From Alopecurus myosuroides (taxonomy: Eukaryota > Streptophyta > Magnoliopsida > Poales > Poaceae), in contig CM054061.1 in assembly GCA_028641055.1 (NCBI GenBank), forward strand, positions 59,814,825 to 59,878,824: a DNA stretch of 64,000 bases, read 5' to 3'. Positions 56,948 to 64,000 of the stretch are shown piece after piece (the stretch's first letter is position 1; every line of letters starts with the position of its first letter). The notes below the pieces were generated by a model, which saw only the letters and a program-made list of their open reading frames with translations, made no database searches and was not told the origin of the DNA. Both the position numbers and the translations under genes were made by a program.

Positions 56948-59900
56948 TGTAATATCCCAGTGTTTGGGAAGTTATAAGGATCTAAATTTAATATGTGCAT
57001 TTGCAAAGCATGCATCTAATAGTACGGGAAATTTTGGCGCGAAAGTTTAAGTAAACCAAAGTGACCAATGTTTCACTTGACATGATGAAATAGGACTAGA
57101 TCATCTGGTCAAGAGTACAATTGGAGTGATCTTTATAAGAAGTATCTTTAGAAACCAAATCATCTGGTTACACTAACCATAATTGGTTGTGGCCAACATT
57201 GACTCCCAACAAGTCTAACCTCAAGTCTGTAAGTGATTTGAGAGAAATCAACTAGGTATCTGGAACTCGAAGAGGGGTGAGTATCCAAAGTACAGAATTG
57301 ATGATCTCACTTCTACAAGTTAGTCATGTATAACTGGATGATCTCATCAGTCCTGTAGGATGAATCTGAACGAGGAAACAAACCTTCTTAAACCAATACT
57401 AAACCTGATCACTGTCTGTGATCTTTCCAAACTCTTGTCTATGTTTCTGCATGACCATGGCTACAAGAGAAGCAACCCATGAGGGAGCCAAGATAGAAGA
57501 TATCAACCGAGGGGGTGAAATCCTGGTGTTTGGTGCCATACAAGAATAATTTGAGTACAGGACCTGATCAATCTTGTAAGCAGATTATTTCTGAGGGCAT
57601 TAAACACTTGAGTTTCATTAGGTTAGATTATACAGGAACAAGCTGGTAGTTTACTCTGAGACATCATCAGACGAGAAGTGGCAACTGGAGACTTACTCGC
57701 AAGTACTAGACCTGGAGGGATCGAGGGTTCATCGATGTTTTAGTAAAGAGAGAAAGACCGAGATTAGAAGAAAGTGAATTTCGATATGACTTATTGATTA
57801 AATTTGAAATCGAGAAGTTCAAACTTGAATGATTTGAAACTTGTGAGTAGTTGAATTGAATTTGAATTCAAATTGATTAAACAAGAAAATACAATTAACA
57901 TAATCAAATTGAAAACATTAAGAAATAATAAATATGGGATATTTCCAATTTCATTGTGTATAAGAAAAAGAAAATAATAAACTTTATTGATAATAAAATA
58001 ATAATACAGAGTTATTACATGATTCAACAAATAGAAAATTACATGCTGACATTTACAAAATAAAATTCCTATACTAATTCTTGCTTAAAAGTCTTCAATT
58101 GTTAATCTTCTGTACCTGCAAAAATCAATAAGAAAAGCAAAGAAAAGTAAAAAGATTAGTGGGGGGTTAGTACTCTCAGCTGGGCAGTGAGATGGACTGC
58201 TAATCGCATCATCGAGTCTAGGCTTAGACAAGTTAAGCATCTGTTCAGATCAGAAAAATATCTCAGTGTAACTTCAAGGGCAAGTATCAGGTAATACAAG
58301 TGTCAGGCAAAAATAAACACAACACCAGGATAATACCAAGTCCAGCCGAGCCAATCTCCCAGTCTAAAAGATCTTGGACAGCTCACAGGCACACAGGTGA
58401 CACATCTCTGTATGTTGGTGTGCTGTCAAAGCTACATCAGATAGATAAAAGGAAAGAAATCGTAGAGCATAGGAGCAAAGCCCCGTTTCACCACCACCAC
58501 CAGCATCTACTCGAGCTCCACAGCTCACAATCACACACCAAAGCCAAATCACTCCCAGTTCATCGAATTCATACATCCATACCTCCAGATCCCTGTGAAA
58601 GTCTAGATCCACATGGAATAGACTCAGACAGGAGAGCTAGTCTATTTCACCTCTTATCCAACAGCTGAGCTACATAGCTCAAGCACACATAGCAAGAACA
58701 TCTCCACAAGCAATCCCATCACAGATCAATTTATTTCCCAGGAATCTGTGAAACCATAGATCCAGTAGGATAACAACAAGGCCAAGCAAGGAGCTGGAGG
58801 AGCAGACCTGAAGCACAACAACAACAGGAGCACAAGCAGAACATGGGAAGAAGCTCAAGTGGAAGAGGATCAAGAAGCCAAGACTCATCAGGAAATCACA
58901 GCCACAACCATAACACCAGAAGGTGATATCTACACACATCCTAGCAAGGGATCTTGCTAAGTTATGCATAGATAGTGGGCTGGGATTTACTCCCCTCAGT
59001 CTAGCATAGTGTTGCTATGATAATCACATCACAGGGGTTTAAAAAAACAAGTATAATATATGATCTTATCTTAAGAAAAATGCCTCAGAACAACATCATG
59101 GGCCTAAGGGAAATTCCACAAGCACTAATCTGTTCTTATCAGATATATTAACCAAACAATCAATAGTATAGTTGCTGGGCACCAGAACCATCAAAATTGG
59201 TACCTCAAGCACAACTCACCAATTCAAATATTTCTTAGAGACACAAGAGGGACATGGTGGCACATCCTCTGAACCCTAAGGTTCAGAGTAGCACCCACCA
59301 GTTGGCATATAGAGATGCCCAATAATTAACCCAACACCTTAAATTTGCAACTAGCTCAAGCATAGTATCTGTACTTATATAAAATTAGGGCCTCAGACTA
59401 TTGCATCATTGGCTTGGGGCTAAGAGAACTAGTGCAAATATCTGTTCTTAAATTATGAGTCTCAAAGAAGGAAATTATATCAGGTGTAGTGCTATGTTCT
59501 TATCATGTGATACAAAGACATATCATAACCACTAGATAATCAGGTTTTTAGCAAAGGGGGCTTGAGTAAAATCACCAGCCAGAGTCACTGGATTATGCCA
59601 CAACCACACACATGGTTGCTGGGCACCAGATCCAAGGATATGATACCCCAGAACCAATGGAAGCATGAAAGGAAAAACAATAGACAGATACAAATATTGA
59701 GGGCATATTCTCTGAAGAAAATTCAGAGTAACACCTCTCAATCATCTATCACATCCACAGAACACTAGGAAAATTTGTATACCTAGTCATAAGAATGGTT
59801 ATCCAGTAACCAGTAACAAGAATCCATCATTTAGAGCCAACCCTAGGTATATCAGTACACAGAAGTAAAGCTGGAAGCAATTCCAAGATGATTTACCACT

Positions 59901-62900
59901 AACAGAAGCATCTCCATCGCCAATACCTTCTCACGGCACATAGCAGCAGAGGATAAATTAGGGCACAACAAAAATTCCCCATCAATCAGAGATCATAGCA
60001 TGGATTTCATGCATCACACCACAAGTAAAGCATTTGGAAACCACCCAATGCTACTAATCAAATACTAGGGCACAGGAAGCATCACAGGGAGGCGCAGCAC
60101 GAGCTAGATCGATGGCTAGACTCCAGAGCATGGGGAGTGGATGAATCCGTGAGGGAGAGAGAGAGATTTGAGGGCAGAAAGAGAGGAGAGCCACTTACAG
60201 GTGGTCACCATCGTGGTGACCACATCCGGATGGAGAGTGAAGCCGGCGGCGAGCCGCGATTGCCCGAAGACCATCCCGGCGGCGTCGTCATCGAAAACGA
60301 AGCCACAGAGCATCAGCATCAGCGCCTCAACTCCAGCAGTCTCCAGGAGCCACATCGTGGAGCCACGGCCACCGGAGAGGTGGGGAAGCACCACGGGAAC
60401 CTAACCCTAGGGTTAGGGTTTGAAGATTCCCATGGGAGCCACACGGGGAAAGAAGCAAATCGAGGAGGAAGACGAGGCAGTGAGCAGAGAGGGGCTAGGG
60501 TAGCGCTAAGACACGGTGGCGGTGGTGTTCGGGGAAGGCCGGAGGAAATCGCCGGAGGGGCGCTGGATCGCGTCGTCTCTGCGTCGCCCTCCGCGTCGCC
60601 TCGCGAGGAGAGGGAGAGGATAAGGTGCGGGGCGGGTGCGGGTGTGGCTGGTCTGGTCCGGCCCGACCAGACCAGTGGGTTTGACCCAACCCACTGGTGG
60701 GTTGGCCCACCTGTCAGCCTAGGGACAGTTTAGCAATTGCCTAAAATTTTAAATAAAGGAATTAGAAAAATAATAGAAAACAATAAATAAAAATTCTACA
60801 AAATTTCAAACCTTTACAAATACAACTAATTCTTAATCTAGTAAAATGGTTGAATATTAAGATTAAGAAAAATAATCCAATAATGCTTATAGTCTTAAAA
60901 TTATAGATACAAAATAATATTTTAATAACAAAACTGTGATAATAAGGTTAAGAGATATTCAAAACTATTTAATCTAATGTAAATTATTCTTTCAACATTA
61001 ATTAGATATTTTGAGCATTTCAAAATACTTCCTAACAAATGTTTTCTGTGAAAACGGTCAAATAAGTTATAAGAATAACAATGCATATTGGAAAAATAAT
61101 TCTATAATATTTCATTATAATCAGAAATAACTGCCACAACATTATTTTCTGTATTAATAAAACCCTCATGATTTCACACCAACTAAAAACCTATCATCAC
61201 TAGTTATTAAGCAAAAGTATTATGATGATAGAGTTAGATGTATTAGTTCCTCATTTTTCAGATAAACTTGATGTCATTAGCTCTACACTTTATAACATGA
61301 AATCAAATGTGTTTATTATGTTTTCAGTAGTTGTTTTGCATATAATAATGTTCTCAAGTTTAATCATGTGATAACTATTTATAACCTAAACATAATAAAA
61401 ATGGTGTGGTGAGTAAAAGTGAAACCCATGTAAGTCTAAAACCAGTAATAACAACATCACCACAAATAACAAAACAATTCACCTAAAACTCTTGTGAATA
61501 AGTTGTCGTATTAAACATGGCTTACACTTGTAAGCTGGGGTGTTTTCCAGGGGATTTCACGATGCATCTCATACTATGCATGTATCATGTTGCCAGTATT
61601 TTTGTAGTCCTTACCAGGACTACTTTGCTATCTTTCAGACGCCAGGATGTTCTACGTGACCCTTGACCCCGAAGACATGGAATATTATGGTCATTTCAAT
61701 CTCAGGCAAGTTCATCACTTGCTCATATCCTTTGCAGTACTTCATAACAAACTATTTGCAAAAACCCTACCGTATTACCACCTGTTCTCAAAAGAATGCA
61801 TGATCCTATTTTTATAATAATATGACTAATTGAATGACTACCCGAGTGGTAGTGTTCTGTGTGGTAGGCGGATGGAACCATGGTAAGATGAATAGGTCAA
61901 AGGAAGGTTCCATCTGCACGGGAACGTATTACCTAGGAACTAATCACAAATGCCGTCAGAACTCGGTGCGCCGTAAATACCGCGTTAACCATGGGTCTTC
62001 TATGGGGGGAGTAAGTCAGCCGTGATACTTTTCTCGTTCGCATGTCAACGGACTGCCAGAGACGTACGCTGTAGGTCTTGCGAGACTACATGCACATGGG
62101 TGGGAGCCCTTACGTCCCACGGACTCTGGGGTCTATGAGTGTCTGCCAGGGGCGCGTAGATCTCCATCGTGAGGGGTGGAATCAGGCGTTCAACCTGCTG
62201 GCGGAAATGGGTGGGCATGCGTTGTGCGGAGAAGCACGGTTTGGCTTGGACCAACAACCGGGCCCCACACCTAAGTGGGCGTGGACAGGAACGATCGCCT
62301 GGTTGTGCAACATGGTCTTGGTCGTCCATGGGTAAAGTAACGCACCTCTGCAGAGTGTAAAATGATGTGGCATGTTACCCCCTATTCCGGGAAGGAACTG
62401 CGAACGCTACAGGAAAGGCAACTCCATGAAGTTCTAGCTCATGTGATGGTCTGGCGGGCATAGTTTTCAGAATTAAAAGCAACCTCTTGAAGAAATATTT
62501 ACGAAAACCTTGCATTACTTTATGACTCTTTCGAGTCTAAAGCTGTAATTAGTGCATCAACCACCCACTGTATATCATGAACTTGCTGAGTAACGCTCGT
62601 TACTCATTCGTTCCCGTTTGATCCCCTGCTTAGAGTTGAAGCCTGATGGGAGTCGTCATCGTAAAGCATCGTCATCAACAACGTTGAAGGAGGAGAAGCT
62701 ATCAAGGTGTAGGTGGATTCCATTCTTGGAGTTAGTAGATCAAGCCATAGATTGGGGCTGACATCAGCCGTAGTGGATTATTTCTGAGCTAGAGATCTTC
62801 TCCAGCTTAGAGCTGCGTATTGCTTCTTCTGGTGTTTCATTTGCGAGAGATCTTCTTGATTCATCAAAGAGATTCTCAAGATTTTTGTAATGAAGTTTAT

Positions 62901-63038
62901 ATCCTATAGTTTTGCCTGGTCCCGCTGTGTTTCTGTTGTACCACTCTGAGAGATGTAATATTCACGGATAAGTCCTTCGGTGAGTATTATGTCACCGACT
63001 TGCGCACTACACATGCAGTGGTGTGCCGGGTCGTCACA
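56948..63038 (+). repeat. LTR 3 of the LARD-like array, complete (6091 bp)
   Basis: TGTAATATCCC start and GGTCGTCACA end. It differs from LTR 2 by scattered bases. It is followed by GAAAA (63039-63043), the expected right target duplication, but its partner is lost with the truncated left end. Confidence 0.92.
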
Positions 63039-63728
63039 GAAAACAACGATGTCTACATTGTTTATATTACACACTTTTCTTAATGCAATTATCTGTTACT
63101 TGCAACTTAATACCCAAGGTTTGTTGAGATGATATTCCAAGGGTGGATTATTAGTCATAGATAAAGTTGGATGACGGTCTATGAGTCTTGTTGTAACTCC
63201 CTCATGAATCACATAGTAATCATCATGTCATGCATGTTTCAATATCTATCAATTGCCCTGCTGTAATTTGTTCACCACACATGTTATCTATCTTTTATGG
63301 AGAGACACCACTAGTGAACTGTGGATCCCGGTCCATTTTCTCATATTGATAACACAACCACTTCAATTACTATTTTCACAATGTTTCCATTGTTTTCACA
63401 CTACTACTACTGTTTTCATATTATTCTCCTACTATTTTCCACACCATACATTTAACCTCTTTGTTATCAGCAAAACCGGTGATATTGAGAACATCACTGC
63501 TTCGTTGGGGAAAAGTGATTTGATTGTGTTGTGTAGGTTCCATGTTGCTTCTGAACCGGCAGTGCACCCTGCCACCTCAGCTGCATCAACCTTAAGAAGT
63601 TACTTCCTTCTCCTAGTTGTCGAGTCAACCTTGGTTTCTTTCTGAGGGAAACTTGCTGCTGCACTCATCATACCTTCCTCTTGGGGTCTCCCAACGAACG
63701 TGTGTTCACACGCTTCAAGCAACTTCTC
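63039..63728 (+). mobile_element. LTR 3' part of another LTR retrotransposon, plus strand
   Basis: Segments such as GGTGATATTGAGAACATCAC (63478) and CCTTGGTTTCTTTCTGAGGG (63629) align with the reversed LTR end at 43980-44234. This is therefore the same broad family in the opposite orientation. A primer site follows directly. The left end is hidden by the LARD insertion border at 63038. Confidence 0.65.
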
Positions 63729-63745
63729 TAGCGCCGTTGTCGGGG
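63729..63745 (+). other. primer binding site, tRNA-Asp type, diverged
   Basis: TAGCGCCGTTGTCGGGG against the usual TGGCGCCGTTGCCGGGG, placed right after the LTR end. Confidence 0.65.
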
Positions 63746-63915
63746 AGGAAGAGAATTTCTACAAGGGGCGTCTCTCACTTCCAATCTCTTTACTTTGTTA
63801 TTGTTTTGCTTAGTTTATTTTATTTTATCTTGTTTGCTTCTCTTTATAAAAAATACAAAAAAAGTAGTTCTCATTACAATAGTTATTTTTGGTACATTAC
63901 CTTTTATTGTCCATC

Positions 63916-64000
63916 ATGTTGCTTCCTAAGTTCACCATGAAAGATATACCAGTAGGTAGTGGTTCTATACATGGGAAGGATACCATTAAAGATGTCTTTA
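63916..64000 (+). CDS. start of a retrotransposon N-terminal ORF, runs off the window
   Basis: MLLPKFTMKDIPVGSGSIHG and onward, open to the last base. It is the counterpart of the ORF at 43320-43715 (about 60-65% identical over the visible 28 residues by eye) and starts 171 bp after the primer site. Only the first 28 codons are in the window, so integrity cannot be judged. Confidence 0.6.
   Translation, partial: MLLPKFTMKDIPVGSGSIHGKDTIKDVF

Larger units (their letters stand above)
44235..63038 (+). mobile_element. tandem LARD-like array: LTR-internal-LTR-internal-LTR
   Basis: Three LTR copies alternate with two internal domains, all in the same orientation. LTR 1 is truncated on its left; LTRs 2 and 3 are complete. 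The period is 7937 bp (49011 to 56948). The internal domain has a primer site and polypurine tract but no ORF of note. Long LTRs (6.1 kb) with a short non-coding interior fit large retrotransposon derivatives (LARDs), which depend on proteins from other elements. The tandem arrangement is what unequal recombination between LTRs of two copies would give. Confidence 0.9.

Overview
This window looks like gene-poor, repeat-packed chromosomal DNA of a grass, most probably a Triticeae species (wheat, Aegilops, barley or rye group). The evidence is nested LTR retrotransposons, CACTA elements whose subterminal hairpins carry the TAGTCCCGG motif, and several motifs I recognise from Triticeae repeats. 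I see no intact ordinary cellular gene. Almost every long reading frame belongs to a transposable element or is a passenger carried by one.

Layout. 1-3943: unassigned DNA holding a 187-bp hAT-type MITE (8-bp target duplication) and an 881-bp PIF/Harbinger-type element (TTA duplication). 3944-16274: a complete 12.3-kb CACTA element. On the minus strand it has a decayed TNP1-like/Ulp1-protease gene and a decayed tnp2 transposase gene. Between them lie two apparently open passenger genes: an unknown one on the minus strand and an AP2/ERF-domain one on the plus strand. 16275-20601: unassigned DNA plus a probable LTR fragment. 20602 to about 25740: the left half of a second, different CACTA element, cut off by a retrotransposon LTR.

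About 25741-27865 and 42364-44234: one old minus-strand LTR retrotransposon with a tRNA-Asp-type primer site. It is split by a complete 14.5-kb Ty3/gypsy chromovirus-like element at 27866-42358 (3.3-kb LTRs, GGGAT target duplication). That element encodes, on the minus strand, an extra ORF ahead of gag, then gag-protease, RT-RNase H, and integrase with a chromodomain-like tail. Its RT region is split by a 1.9-kb Mutator-like element (9-bp duplication) carrying pieces of a WRKY gene and a cytochrome P450 gene.

44235-63038: a tandem LTR-internal-LTR-internal-LTR array of a non-autonomous LARD-like element, with 6.1-kb LTRs and identical-length 1844-bp internal domains without ORFs. 63039-64000: the LTR end, primer site and start of an internal ORF of another plus-strand retrotransposon, related to the one at 42364-44234 but in the opposite orientation.

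Order of events that can be read: the host retrotransposon is older than the chromovirus-like element, which is older than the Mutator-like insertion. The most interesting material is the passenger genes in CACTA 1, the extra ORF upstream of gag, the gene-fragment-carrying MULE, and the LARD array with a gene-like antisense unit inside its LTRs. All family names come from motif recognition by eye; no database search was possible.
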